NCBI RefSeq assembly: GCF_002117935.1 | Contig: NZ_BDJE01000051.1 | Coordinates: 1 to 64,000 of the forward strand | From: Nocardioides sp. PD653-B2 | Lineage (GTDB): Bacteria > Actinomycetota > Actinomycetes > Propionibacteriales > Nocardioidaceae | Length of the DNA: 64,000 nt | Direction: 5' to 3' | Shown here: positions 15,533-23,847 of the stretch, piece after piece | Position numbering within the stretch: position 1 is the stretch's first letter | Layout: each line of letters opens with the position of its first letter | Position numbers and translations under genes: made by a program | Notes under the pieces: model-generated | Seen by the model: only the letters and a program-made list of their open reading frames with translations | Databases searched by the model: none | What the model was told of the DNA's origin: nothing

Positions 15533-17713
15533 TTGTCGGATGAGCTGGTCGAGCGAGAGATCGCGCACGAGCAGGAAGTCGTGGACCGGGTGTACGTCCA
15601 GCTGGCCAACTCGGCCCGGGCCGCCCAGGAGCTGGCCCGCGAGGGCCACAGCCGGGGCCGGCTGGGCCACGAGGGTGGCCTGGTGGAGCGCGACGCCATG
15701 GTGTTCCAGGCCGCGAAGCGGATCGCCCAGCTCGACGCCGCCCACGAGGGGCTCGTCTTCGGGCGCCTCGACCTGCTGCCCGAGCTCGACCCCGAGCCGC
15801 GCTACATCGGCCGGATCGGACTGCGCGACGCCAACCGCGACTCGCTGCTGATCGACTGGCGGGCACCCGCAGCCGCCGTGTTCTACCAGGCCACGGCGGC
15901 CGAGCCGCACGACGTCGTACGCCGTCGGGTGCTGCGCTGCACCGGGCCGCGGGTCGTCGGGGTCGAGGACGAGCTGCTCGACGCCGAGGCCGAGACCGAC
16001 CTGCCGATCGTCGGCGAGGGCGCGCTCATCGCCCAGCTGTCCCGGGCCCGGGACCGCTCGATGCACTCGATCGTCGCCACCATCCAGGCCGAGCAGGACA
16101 AGGCCATCCGGGCGCCCGGCAAGGGCGTGGTCGCGATCTCCGGCGGCCCCGGCACCGGCAAGACGGTCGTCGCGCTGCACCGCGCCGCCTACCTGCTCTA
16201 CACCGACCGGCGCCGCTACGAGGGCGGCGGCGTCCTGATCATCGGACCCAGCGGCGTCTTCATGCGCTACATCGAGCGGGTGCTGCCGAGCCTCGGCGAG
16301 ACGGCCATCGCGCTGCGGTCGCTCGGCGAGGTGATCGACGGGGTCCGCGCCACCCGCCACGACGAGCCCGCCGTCGCCGATGTGAAGGGCTCGGAGCGGA
16401 TGGCCGAGGTGATGCGCCGTACGTCGCGCCAGCAGGCGCCCGGCAGCCCGAACGGGTTCCGCATCTTCTGGCGGGACGACACGATCGTGCTCACCGCCGG
16501 CCAGCTCGGCACGCTGCGCCGCCAGCTGATGTCGCAGGGCCGGCGCAACCGCCAGCTCCCGCGGGTCGCCCACGCCCTGCTCGACGTGATGTGGCGCCAG
16601 GTCCGCGGCGAGCGCGGCCGCGACCGGGGCCGCGAGGCGTTCGACGACGAGATGCTCTCGGACCAGCGGTTCGTCGACTTCGCCGTCTCCTGGTGGCCCC
16701 CGCTCGACGCCCCCGAGGTGCTCGGCTGGATGCGCGACCCCGAGTTCCTGGCGCGCGTCGCCGACGGCGTGCTGTCGGCCGAGGAGCAGCGGCTGCTGTC
16801 GAAGTCGTGGGGCGAGGACACCTCGCTGTCGATCGAGGACATCCCGCTGCTCGACGAGCTGCGCTACGCGCTCGGCGACGTGCCGGCCAAGACCGAGGAC
16901 GAGCGCGACCTCGACGACACCTCCCTGCTGGAGGGCGGCGTCGACATGCAGGAGCTGCTGACCGCGGCCGACCGCGAGTACGCGCCGTCCGGCCGCGCCT
17001 GGGCGCCGCCGACCCACCGCATCGAGGACGACGGCTTCGCGCACGTGCTCGTCGACGAGGCGCAGGACCTGACGCCGATGCAGTGGCGGATGGTCGGTCG
17101 TCGCGGTCGGGCCGCGTCCTGGACGATCGTCGGCGACCCGGCCCAGTCGTCGTGGCCGGTGCCCGCCGAGTCGGCGTCCGCCCGGGCCGCCGCGACCGAG
17201 GGCAAGGAGCTGCACGCGTTCCACCTCTCGACCAACTACCGCAACTCCTCCGAGATCTACGAGTACGCCGCGGCGTACGCCCAGCGGGTCGGCCTGGACG
17301 CCGACCTGCCGACCGCCGTGCGGTCGACCGGGGTCGAGCCGAAGGTCGTCACCGGCGTGAGCGACCTGGAGTCCGCCACCCGGGAGGCCGTCGCCGAGAT
17401 CGCCGACCAGGTCGGCGGGACGGTGGGCATCGTGGTGCCGGTCGCCCGCCGCTCGGAGGTGAATGCCTGGCTGGCGTCGTGGCCGGAGTTCGCCGACGAC
17501 GCGGTGGGCGCCCGGGCCGCGGTCGACTCGTCGGTCGCACCGTCGGGCGAGGACCGGATCGTCGTGCTCACCGGCCTCGACACCAAGGGCCTGGAGTTCG
17601 ACGGCATCGTGGTCGTCCGCCCGCAGGAGATCGAGGACGAGTCCGCCACCGGCAAGGCGACGCTGTACGTCGTGCTGACCCGCGCGACGCAGCTCCTCAC
17701 CACCCTGGGCTGA
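15533..17713 (+). CDS. helR: RNA polymerase recycling motor ATPase HelR (UvrD/HelD-like helicase fold)
   Basis: The 726-residue protein has an N-terminal coiled-coil arm (residues 1-60), the Walker A motif GGPGTGKTVVALH (near 204), Walker B VLVDEAQDLTPMQW (near 505), the motif IV-like HLSTNYRNS, and a C-terminal motor part ending YVVLTRATQLLTTLG. Family members bind and displace RNA polymerase from stalled complexes; HelR homologues protect RNA polymerase from rifamycins in actinobacteria. TTG at 15533 is chosen because GAGGGG lies about 9 nt upstream and the MSDELVEREI start matches the family. The distinction between HelR and HelD rests on overall resemblance only. Confidence 0.8.
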   Translation: MSDELVEREIAHEQEVVDRVYVQLANSARAAQELAREGHSRGRLGHEGGLVERDAMVFQAAKRIAQLDAAHEGLVFGRLDLLPELDPEPRYIGRIGLRDANRDSLLIDWRAPAAAVFYQATAAEPHDVVRRRVLRCTGPRVVGVEDELLDAEAETDLPIVGEGALIAQLSRARDRSMHSIVATIQAEQDKAIRAPGKGVVAISGGPGTGKTVVALHRAAYLLYTDRRRYEGGGVLIIGPSGVFMRYIERVLPSLGETAIALRSLGEVIDGVRATRHDEPAVADVKGSERMAEVMRRTSRQQAPGSPNGFRIFWRDDTIVLTAGQLGTLRRQLMSQGRRNRQLPRVAHALLDVMWRQVRGERGRDRGREAFDDEMLSDQRFVDFAVSWWPPLDAPEVLGWMRDPEFLARVADGVLSAEEQRLLSKSWGEDTSLSIEDIPLLDELRYALGDVPAKTEDERDLDDTSLLEGGVDMQELLTAADREYAPSGRAWAPPTHRIEDDGFAHVLVDEAQDLTPMQWRMVGRRGRAASWTIVGDPAQSSWPVPAESASARAAATEGKELHAFHLSTNYRNSSEIYEYAAAYAQRVGLDADLPTAVRSTGVEPKVVTGVSDLESATREAVAEIADQVGGTVGIVVPVARRSEVNAWLASWPEFADDAVGARAAVDSSVAPSGEDRIVVLTGLDTKGLEFDGIVVVRPQEIEDESATGKATLYVVLTRATQLLTTLG

Positions 17714-17722
17714 CCGGTCGCT

Positions 17723-17738
17723 GCGCCTCAACCACCGG
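17723..17738. repeat. Half copy of the CCTCAACCACC repeat
   Basis: GCGCCTCAACCACCGG lies between the helR stop and the next promoter. It matches the right arm of the dispersed element; no left arm is present. Confidence 0.5.
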
Positions 17739-17769
17739 ACGTCCGGGTCGGCAGGGGCGGGCCGAGAAC

Positions 17770-17775
17770 TAGGCT
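17770..17775 (+). promoter_or_regulatory. -10 TAGGCT, leaderless start
   Basis: It ends 6 nt before ATG 17782 of the PhzE-like gene. Confidence 0.55.
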
Positions 17776-17781
17776 TCGGCC

Positions 17782-19704
17782 ATGACTGCCACACCTGATG
17801 CCCGGGCCGCGATCGACGCGCTCCAGGGGCACGAGGCGTGGGCGATCATCCGGCGCTCGACGCGGGCCGGCGACCGCGACACGGTCGGCCTCGTGGGCGG
17901 CACCCGGCGCGTGGTCGAGTCGCTCCTCGACGTACCGCTCGAGGAGGGCACGCCCGCCGACGGCCACATCGCCGACCGGCTGCTCGCGATCCCGTTCCGC
18001 CAGGTGGCCGAGCGCGGCTTCGAGGCCCACGACGACGGCACGCCCCTGGTCGTGGTCGACGTCGAGACCGAGCTGGAGTTCTCGGTCGCCGAGGTCGTCG
18101 AGGCGATCGACGACACCGGCATCGAGTTCGACGACCGGGGCGGCTTCGAGACCGACGACGAGGAGTACGCCAAGCTCGTCGAGGCGATCATCACCGACGA
18201 GATCGGCCAGGGCGAAGGCGCCAACCTCGTCATCGGGCGCCACTACCGCGCCCAGGTCGCCGACTGGGGCGCCGACAAGGCGCTGACGGTCTTCCGCCGG
18301 CTGCTCCAGCGCGAGCGCGGGGCGTACTGGACCTACGTCTTCTTCACCGGCGACCGCTACCTGATCGGCGCCAGCCCGGAGCGACACGTCACCATCCACG
18401 GTGGCGACGTGCGGATGAACCCGATCAGCGGCACCTTCCGGATCCCGCGCGAGGGCGACGTCAAGGGCAGGCTCCTCGACTTCCTCCGCGACGAGAAGGA
18501 GATCTACGAGCTCTTCATGGTCGTGGACGAGGAGCTGAAGATGATGTGCGACATCTGCAACGAGGGCGGCCAGGTGCTCGGCCCGTTCCTCAAGCCGATG
18601 AGCCATCTCGTGCACACCGAGTACCTCCTCGCCGGCCGCACCAGCCGCGACCCGCGCGAGGTGCTGCGCGACACGATGTACGCCGCGACCGTCACCGGCT
18701 CGCCGGTCGAGAACGCGTGCCGGCTGATCAAGCAGTACGAGCCCGAGGGTCGTGGCTACTACGGCGCCGCGCTGGCGATCCTCGGCCGCGACGAGGGCGG
18801 TGGGCCGGTGGTCGACAGCCCGATCGTGATCCGTTCGGCCGACGTCGACCTCGAGGGCCGGCTCAAGGTCACCGCCGGTGCGACGCTCGTGCGCGACTCG
18901 GAGCCGGCGTACGAGGTCGCCGAGACGCACGCGAAGGCGGGCGGGATCCTCAGTGCCTTCGGGCTGGTGCCCGCGGCGCCGGCGCCGGACACGAACGTCG
19001 CCGAGCTGGTCAGCGACGAGGACGTCCTGCTCGCGCTCAACGTGCGCAACCAGCGGCTCTCGCGGTTCTGGCTCACCGACCAGGGCGGCGCGACGCCGAA
19101 CCCGCAGCTGGCCGGCAAGAGCGTGGTGATCCTCGACGGCGAGGACGACTTCGTGAACATGCTGCGCCACGTCCTCGGCGTGCTCGGCATGAGCAGCACG
19201 GTGGTCCGCCACGAGGACTACGCCCCGGGCGTGCTCGACGGCTTCGACCTGGTGATCGTCGGGCCGGGGCCGGGCGACCCGCGCGACGGCGACGACCCGA
19301 AGATGGCGCAGCTGCGGGCCGCGGTCGCCGAGCTGATGGCGGCCGGGCGGCCCTTCCTCGCGGTCTGCCTCGGGCACCAGGCGCTGTGCCACCACCTCGG
19401 TCTCGACCTGACCTACAAGGACATCGTCTTCCAGGGCACCCAGTCCCCGGTGTCCATCGCCGGGCGGACCGAGCGGGTCGGTTTCTACAACACGTTCGTG
19501 GGCCGGGTCGGTGCCGCCGGGACGGTCCCGGAGGGCGTCGAGGTCGAGGCCGACGTCCGGACCGGTGACATCCACGTCGTGCGCGGTCCGCACTACCGCG
19601 GCATCCAGTTCCACGCGGAGTCGATCCTCACCGAGAACGGCTACGACCTGCTCCACCAATTCGTGACCGAGCTTCTCGTCGATCCGGCGACAACCGGGCC
19701 CTGA
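17782..19704 (+). CDS. Anthranilate synthase family protein, PhzE-like TrpE-TrpG fusion
   Basis: A 640-residue fusion. Residues 1-430 are a chorismate-binding TrpE-like domain (MNPISGTFR, EIYELFMVVDEELKMMC, ATVTGSPVENACRLI). Residues ~435-640 are a class I glutamine amidotransferase with Cys in VCLGHQAL and His-Glu in FHAESI. The layout and length match PhzE (2-amino-2-desoxyisochorismate synthase) and the single-chain anthranilate synthases of actinobacteria. It therefore converts chorismate plus glutamine to ADIC or anthranilate. Other phenazine genes are absent, so housekeeping tryptophan or another secondary use is equally possible. The gene is followed by a structured RNA candidate and then pabA-pabB. 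Confidence 0.85.
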   Translation: MTATPDARAAIDALQGHEAWAIIRRSTRAGDRDTVGLVGGTRRVVESLLDVPLEEGTPADGHIADRLLAIPFRQVAERGFEAHDDGTPLVVVDVETELEFSVAEVVEAIDDTGIEFDDRGGFETDDEEYAKLVEAIITDEIGQGEGANLVIGRHYRAQVADWGADKALTVFRRLLQRERGAYWTYVFFTGDRYLIGASPERHVTIHGGDVRMNPISGTFRIPREGDVKGRLLDFLRDEKEIYELFMVVDEELKMMCDICNEGGQVLGPFLKPMSHLVHTEYLLAGRTSRDPREVLRDTMYAATVTGSPVENACRLIKQYEPEGRGYYGAALAILGRDEGGGPVVDSPIVIRSADVDLEGRLKVTAGATLVRDSEPAYEVAETHAKAGGILSAFGLVPAAPAPDTNVAELVSDEDVLLALNVRNQRLSRFWLTDQGGATPNPQLAGKSVVILDGEDDFVNMLRHVLGVLGMSSTVVRHEDYAPGVLDGFDLVIVGPGPGDPRDGDDPKMAQLRAAVAELMAAGRPFLAVCLGHQALCHHLGLDLTYKDIVFQGTQSPVSIAGRTERVGFYNTFVGRVGAAGTVPEGVEVEADVRTGDIHVVRGPHYRGIQFHAESILTENGYDLLHQFVTELLVDPATTGP

Positions 19705-19710
19705 CCCGGC

Positions 19711-19716
19711 TACGCT
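19711..19716 (+). promoter_or_regulatory. Candidate promoter of the structured RNA
   Basis: The -10 TACGCT lies 18 bp after GCGACA (19687-19692), which agrees with TTGACA at 4 of 6 positions. The predicted start is near 19722-19724, at the 5' foot of the first hairpin. Confidence 0.4.
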
Positions 19717-19721
19717 TTGCT

Positions 19722-19850
19722 CGTACGACAGCGGAACCCTCGTGGGCCCGGTGAAGACTGCCCCCCAGCTTCATCGGGCCCTCCGCTGTCTCCCGAGCCG
19801 TGGCGCCCTGGCGAAGCCAGGTCACCTCGATGCTGCGAGGAGATCGAGTG
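19722..19850 (+). ncRNA. Structured RNA candidate, possibly a 6C RNA
   Basis: In the 213-bp gap before pabA are consecutive hairpins. The first has an outer stem GACAGCGGA (19727-19735) with TCCGCTGTC (19782-19790), and an inner 13-bp stem 19744-19756 with 19769-19781 (one G-U pair). Its 12-nt loop contains CCCCCC. The second is CCTGGC-GAA-GCCAGG (19807-19821). The third pairs CTCGAT (19826) with ATCGAG (19843-19848). Actinobacterial 6C RNA is known for C-rich hairpins with runs of six cytosines followed by a terminator. The first hairpin fits; the second is not C-rich. Alternatives are a pabAB leader or tandem terminators. Confidence 0.5.
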
Positions 19851-19905
19851 GGTCGGCGGGGGTCGCGCGTCAGCGCGGGACCTGCGACCTGTGTCGAGAT
19901 CTCAG

Positions 19906-19911
19906 TAGGTT
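19906..19911 (+). promoter_or_regulatory. -10 TAGGTT, leaderless start
   Basis: It ends 6 nt before GTG 19918 of pabA, so pabAB probably has its own promoter independent of the RNA upstream. Confidence 0.5.
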
Positions 19912-19917
19912 GAGCCC

Positions 19918-20484
19918 GTGGCCGTGCCGGACGTGGTCGTGGTCGACCACCACGACTCCTACACCTGGAACCTCGTGCACCTCCTGGCCGAGGTCACGGG
20001 GGTGCTGCCCACCGTCGTCCAGCACGACGAGGTCGACGCCGACACGGTCCTCGCGCACAGCCACGTCGTGCTGTCGCCCGGGCCGGGTCGACCCGACGAC
20101 GAGCGCGACTTCGCGGTCGGTCGCGAGGTGCTGCGCCGGGCCACCCGCCCGGTCCTCGGCGTCTGCCTGGGCATGCAGGGCCTGGTGACGGCGTACGGCG
20201 GGTCCGTCGAGCGGGTGCCGCCCGCCCACGGCGAGGTCGCGATGATCGAGCACGACGGTCGGGGCGTGTTCACCGGGCTGCCGGCGTCGTTCGCGGCGGT
20301 GCGCTACCACTCGCTCGCGGCGACCGACGTGCCTGCGGCTCTCGAGGTCTCGGCCACGTCCGACGGCGTCGTGATGGGGGTGCGGCACCGGTCGCTCCCG
20401 CTGGAGGGCGTGCAGTTCCACCCGGAGTCGATCCTCTCGGAGCACGGCGCTGTCCTGGTCGCCAACTTCCTGGGCCGGGCATGA
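19918..20484 (+). CDS. pabA: Aminodeoxychorismate synthase glutamine amidotransferase subunit PabA
   Basis: A 188-residue class I glutamine amidotransferase. The nucleophile is in LGVCLGMQGL and the His-Glu pair in FHPESIL; the opening VVVDHHDSYTWNLVHL is typical of PabA/TrpG. It supplies ammonia to PabB for 4-amino-4-deoxychorismate, the precursor of p-aminobenzoate and folate. The GTG start at 19918 has a -10 hexamer 6 nt upstream. The stop overlaps the ATG of pabB by 4 bp, so the two subunits are translationally coupled, which favours PabA over TrpG. Confidence 0.88.
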   Translation: MAVPDVVVVDHHDSYTWNLVHLLAEVTGVLPTVVQHDEVDADTVLAHSHVVLSPGPGRPDDERDFAVGREVLRRATRPVLGVCLGMQGLVTAYGGSVERVPPAHGEVAMIEHDGRGVFTGLPASFAAVRYHSLAATDVPAALEVSATSDGVVMGVRHRSLPLEGVQFHPESILSEHGAVLVANFLGRA

Positions 20485-21767
20485 CGGATCCGGTCCGGTT
20501 CTTCCGCGACGTCGCCGCCCGCCACGCGCGCTGCTTCTGGCTCGACGGCGGCGGGGCCCGCGCGTGGTCGGGCCGCCGCTCGCTGGTCGGCTGGCTGGAG
20601 GACGACGAGGTCTCGCTGACCTACGACGCCGCCGCCCGCAGCGTCACCCGGCACGTCGGCGGCGCGGCGGAGGTCGTCGGCGACGACGTGTTCGTCGTCC
20701 TGGAAGCAGAGCTCGCGGCCGGCGACCCGGGCGACCAGTGGTTCGGCTACTTCGGCTACGCGTGCCGGCCCGACCTCCCGGCCCTCGTCGGTGGCGGCCT
20801 GCCGGACGCGGTGTGGATGCGGTCGCGGAACGTGCGCTTCTTCGACCACGCGGTCGACGGGCAGCACCGGACGCCGGCGGGGGACGTCTCCCTCGGCGAC
20901 GTCCGGGTTCCCGGGCCGAGCGGGGACTCCGTCCCCGCCAGCTACGCCACCGCCTTCACCCGGGTCCAGGAGCAGCTGCACGCGGGCAACTCCTACGAGG
21001 TGAACCTGACGTACCGGATGGTGGCGGAGAGCGACGTCGACCCGGTGTCGGCGTACCTGCGGTTGCGCGAGCTCAACCCCGCGCCGTACGCCGGGTTCCT
21101 CCAGCACGACGTGCCCGGCGCCGCGGCGTGGCTGCTGAGCTCGAGCCCGGAGCGCTACGCGCTGGTGACCGCCGACCGCACCCTGGAGACCAAGCCGATC
21201 AAGGGCACCACCAGGCGCGGGCGCACGCCGGCGGAGGACGACGAGCTCCGCACGACGCTCGCGACCGATCCTAAGACCCGGGCCGAGAACCTGATGATCG
21301 TCGACCTGCTCCGCAACGACCTGTCGATGGTCTGCGAGCCCGGCACGGTCACGGTCCCGGTGCTGATGGACGTCGAGTCCTACGAGACCGTGCACCAGCT
21401 GGTGAGCACGGTCCGCGGCCACCTTCGCGCCGACGTCACCACGGTGCAGGCGTTGCGCGCGCTCTTCCCGGCCGGCTCGATGACCGGAGCGCCGAAGCTG
21501 CGGACCATGGAGATCGTCGAGGACGTCGAGGACACGCCCCGCGGCCCGTACGCCGGTGCCTTCGGCTGGATCTCCGCCGACGGCCGCGCCGACCTGGGCG
21601 TGGTCATCCGGAGCCTGATGACCGCCGGCGACGGCCGCTACCTGATCGGCACCGGCGGCGGCATCACGGTGCGCTCCGACCTCGCCGACGAGTACGCCGA
21701 GTCCGAGGTGAAGGCCGCCCGGGTGCTGCAGGCCCTGGGTGTGGCCGGACCGGTGTCGGCATCATGA
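20481..21767 (+). CDS. pabB: Aminodeoxychorismate synthase component I (PabB)
   Basis: A 428-residue chorismate-binding enzyme with the landmarks LSSSPERYALV, TKPIKGTTRRG, NLMIVDLLRNDLSMVC, AGSMTGAPKLRTMEI and GVVIRSLM. The lysine in PIKGT is the residue that distinguishes PabB from anthranilate synthase in many members. With PabA it makes aminodeoxychorismate from chorismate and glutamine. No PabC lyase is adjacent, though the HisC-like aminotransferase is not a candidate for it. ATG 20481 overlaps pabA by 4 bp. Confidence 0.9.
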   Translation: MTDPVRFFRDVAARHARCFWLDGGGARAWSGRRSLVGWLEDDEVSLTYDAAARSVTRHVGGAAEVVGDDVFVVLEAELAAGDPGDQWFGYFGYACRPDLPALVGGGLPDAVWMRSRNVRFFDHAVDGQHRTPAGDVSLGDVRVPGPSGDSVPASYATAFTRVQEQLHAGNSYEVNLTYRMVAESDVDPVSAYLRLRELNPAPYAGFLQHDVPGAAAWLLSSSPERYALVTADRTLETKPIKGTTRRGRTPAEDDELRTTLATDPKTRAENLMIVDLLRNDLSMVCEPGTVTVPVLMDVESYETVHQLVSTVRGHLRADVTTVQALRALFPAGSMTGAPKLRTMEIVEDVEDTPRGPYAGAFGWISADGRADLGVVIRSLMTAGDGRYLIGTGGGITVRSDLADEYAESEVKAARVLQALGVAGPVSAS

Positions 21768-21794
21768 CGTCATGACCCGGCAACACAGGGTGGC

Positions 21795-21800
21795 TACCGT
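21795..21800 (+). promoter_or_regulatory. -10 TACCGT, leaderless start
   Basis: It ends 7 nt before ATG 21808 of zwf and decides that start over upstream in-frame codons. Confidence 0.5.
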
Positions 21801-21807
21801 GGAAGGC

Positions 21808-23253
21808 ATGGAACACCCGCATGTCGTCGTGCTCTTCGGTGCGACGGGCGACCTGGCTCGCCGCAAGCTGCTGCCGGGCATGCTGCGCCTCTGGGAGGCG
21901 GGTCTGCTCGAGGACTCCCGCATCGTCGGCACCTCGCTCGAGGACATCGACACCGAGACGTTCGTGAAGATCGCCCGCACGTCCTGCGACGAGTTCGGTC
22001 ACGGGCCTGTCGACGAAGCCCGGTGGGAGCCGTTCGCCGAGCTGCTGAGCTACGTGCCCCAGTCCGCCGGGCCGGCTGCGCTCGCCGAGGAGGTACGCCG
22101 GACCGAGGGCCTGCTCGGCGCCGACGACCGCGACGTGCACTTCCTCCACTACCTGAGCGTGCCGCCGAAGGCCGCGCTCGACGTCGTGCGCCAGCTCGAC
22201 GAGGCCGGGCTGGTCGCGCGGTCGCGCATCATCATGGAGAAGCCGTTCGGCACCGACCTCGAGTCCGCGAAGAAGCTCAACGCCCGCCTGCACGAGGTCT
22301 TCGACGAGAGCCAGATCTTCCGGATCGACCACTTCCTCGGCAAGGAGGCGGCCCAGAACATCCTGGCGTTCCGCTTCGCCAACGGGCTCTTCGAGCCGAT
22401 CTGGAACCGCAACTTCATCGACCACGTGCAGATCGACGTGCCGGAGACCCTCGGCCTCGAGGGGCGCACGAAGTTCTACGAGTCGACCGGCGCCTACCGC
22501 GACATGGTCGTCACCCACCTGATGCAGGTGCTGGCGTTCATGGCGATGGAGCCGCCGACCTCGCTGGCACCCGGGCCGATCAGCGACGAGAAGCTCAAGG
22601 TCTTCCGCTCGATGCGGCCCATCGAGCCGCACCACGTGGTCCGCGGCCAGTACGCCGGCTACCGCGAGCACCGCGACACCGCCGACGACTCCGACACCGA
22701 GACGTTCGTGGCGCTCAAGGTCGAGATCGACAACTGGCGGTGGGCCGGCGTCCCGTTCTTCCTGCGCACCGGCAAGAAGCTCGCCGAGGGCGCGCGGATC
22801 ATCTCGATCGCGTTCAAGGAGCCGCCGCTCACGATGTTCCCGGCGGGCTCCAACGCCGGCACGCAGGGCCCGGACCACCTGACCTTCGACCTCGCCGACC
22901 AGTCGAAGATGTCCCTGTCCTTCTACGGCAAGCGCCCCGGCCCGGGCATGAAGCTCGAGAAGCTGTCGATGCAGTTCGCGACCCACGAGACCTCGTCGTC
23001 CGGGGGCGTGCTCGAGGCCTACGAGCGACTGATCCACGACGCGATCCGCGGCGACCACACGCTCTTCACGACGGCCGAGGGCATCGAGACGCTGTGGGAG
23101 AAGTCCACCCCGCTGATCACCAACCCGCCCCCGGTGCGGGTCTACGCGCCGGGCAGCTGGGGCCCGAACGCCATCCACCAGCTGATCGCCCCGCACGCCT
23201 GGCGACTGCCGTTCGAGCGCTCCTGGCGCGAGTCGAACCCCTACGCGCCCTAG
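21808..23253 (+). CDS. zwf: Glucose-6-phosphate 1-dehydrogenase
   Basis: The 481-residue enzyme oxidises glucose 6-phosphate to 6-phosphogluconolactone with NADP, entering the pentose phosphate pathway in the cytosol. The dinucleotide motif FGATGDLARRKL is at residue 9. The active-site block RIDHFLGKE (Tyr replaced by Phe relative to RIDHYLGKE) is near residue 170. The C-terminal half contains FFLRTGKKL and a conserved beta-sheet domain. ATG 21808 is preferred because a TACCGT hexamer lies 7 nt upstream and MEHPHVVVLFGATGD is the usual start. The gene is not next to tal, gnd or opcA, unlike the classical actinobacterial cluster, so this may be an additional isozyme. Confidence 0.93.
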   Translation: MEHPHVVVLFGATGDLARRKLLPGMLRLWEAGLLEDSRIVGTSLEDIDTETFVKIARTSCDEFGHGPVDEARWEPFAELLSYVPQSAGPAALAEEVRRTEGLLGADDRDVHFLHYLSVPPKAALDVVRQLDEAGLVARSRIIMEKPFGTDLESAKKLNARLHEVFDESQIFRIDHFLGKEAAQNILAFRFANGLFEPIWNRNFIDHVQIDVPETLGLEGRTKFYESTGAYRDMVVTHLMQVLAFMAMEPPTSLAPGPISDEKLKVFRSMRPIEPHHVVRGQYAGYREHRDTADDSDTETFVALKVEIDNWRWAGVPFFLRTGKKLAEGARIISIAFKEPPLTMFPAGSNAGTQGPDHLTFDLADQSKMSLSFYGKRPGPGMKLEKLSMQFATHETSSSGGVLEAYERLIHDAIRGDHTLFTTAEGIETLWEKSTPLITNPPPVRVYAPGSWGPNAIHQLIAPHAWRLPFERSWRESNPYAP

Positions 23254-23813
23254 CTGATCAGGGCGATCAGCGCGCTCCGGGCGAGGTCGGCCTGCTGCTC
23301 CTCGGTGCCGTCGATGACGATCACCGTGTGGATGGTGCCGTCGAGCTCGGTGACCGCGGTGGTGGTGGGGAAGTCGGGGTCCTCGTCGCGGATCAGGGCG
23401 GCCTCGTCGGTGCCCGGCACGTCGAGGGCGTAGGCCTTGCCGCCGGTCGCCGTGGTCAGCTGCACGAAGAGCTTCAGGGAGCCGCCGTCGACCGTGGTCT
23501 GCAGCGTCACCGACGGGTGGTCGAGGTCGACGGACGTGTAGCTGCACGTCATCACCGTCGCCGCGCCGCTCTCGGGGATCCGGCTGACCGTGACCTGGCC
23601 GCCGACCAGGTCCTCCGCGTCGGCCTTCGTGACCTGGTCGCAGGGGTGGGGGAGGTCGGTCTCGATCGGCGCCTCCGCCGACGCCATCGACGACTCGAGT
23701 GCCGACATCGCCGCATCCGTGGGGTCCTTGGACGCCTCCGGCCCGTCGTCGCTTCCGCTGCACCCGGCGCCGAGCAGCAGGACGGCGACCAGGGCGGCGA
23801 GGGCGGGCTTCAT
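23250..23813 (-). CDS. Small DUF3558-like lipoprotein
   Basis: A 187-residue protein with a lipoprotein signal (hydrophobic core, lipobox LGAGC, residues 15-19). A Ser/Asp-rich spacer follows, then a domain with two cysteines (HPCDQVTKADAEDLVGG and MTCSYTS) like DUF3558-type lipoproteins. Its function is unknown; these proteins are anchored on the outer face of the cytoplasmic membrane. A CAGCAT hexamer ends 7 nt before the ATG. It converges on zwf and the two stop codons share the palindrome CTAG (23250-23253). A second lipoprotein of the same kind is encoded at 24711-25256. Confidence 0.75.
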   Translation of the reverse strand: MKPALAALVAVLLLGAGCSGSDDGPEASKDPTDAAMSALESSMASAEAPIETDLPHPCDQVTKADAEDLVGGQVTVSRIPESGAATVMTCSYTSVDLDHPSVTLQTTVDGGSLKLFVQLTTATGGKAYALDVPGTDEAALIRDEDPDFPTTTAVTELDGTIHTVIVIDGTEEQQADLARSALIALIS

Positions 23814-23847
23814 GGGCGGGATGCTGCCCCGCGCCGGGCCCGCCCAA

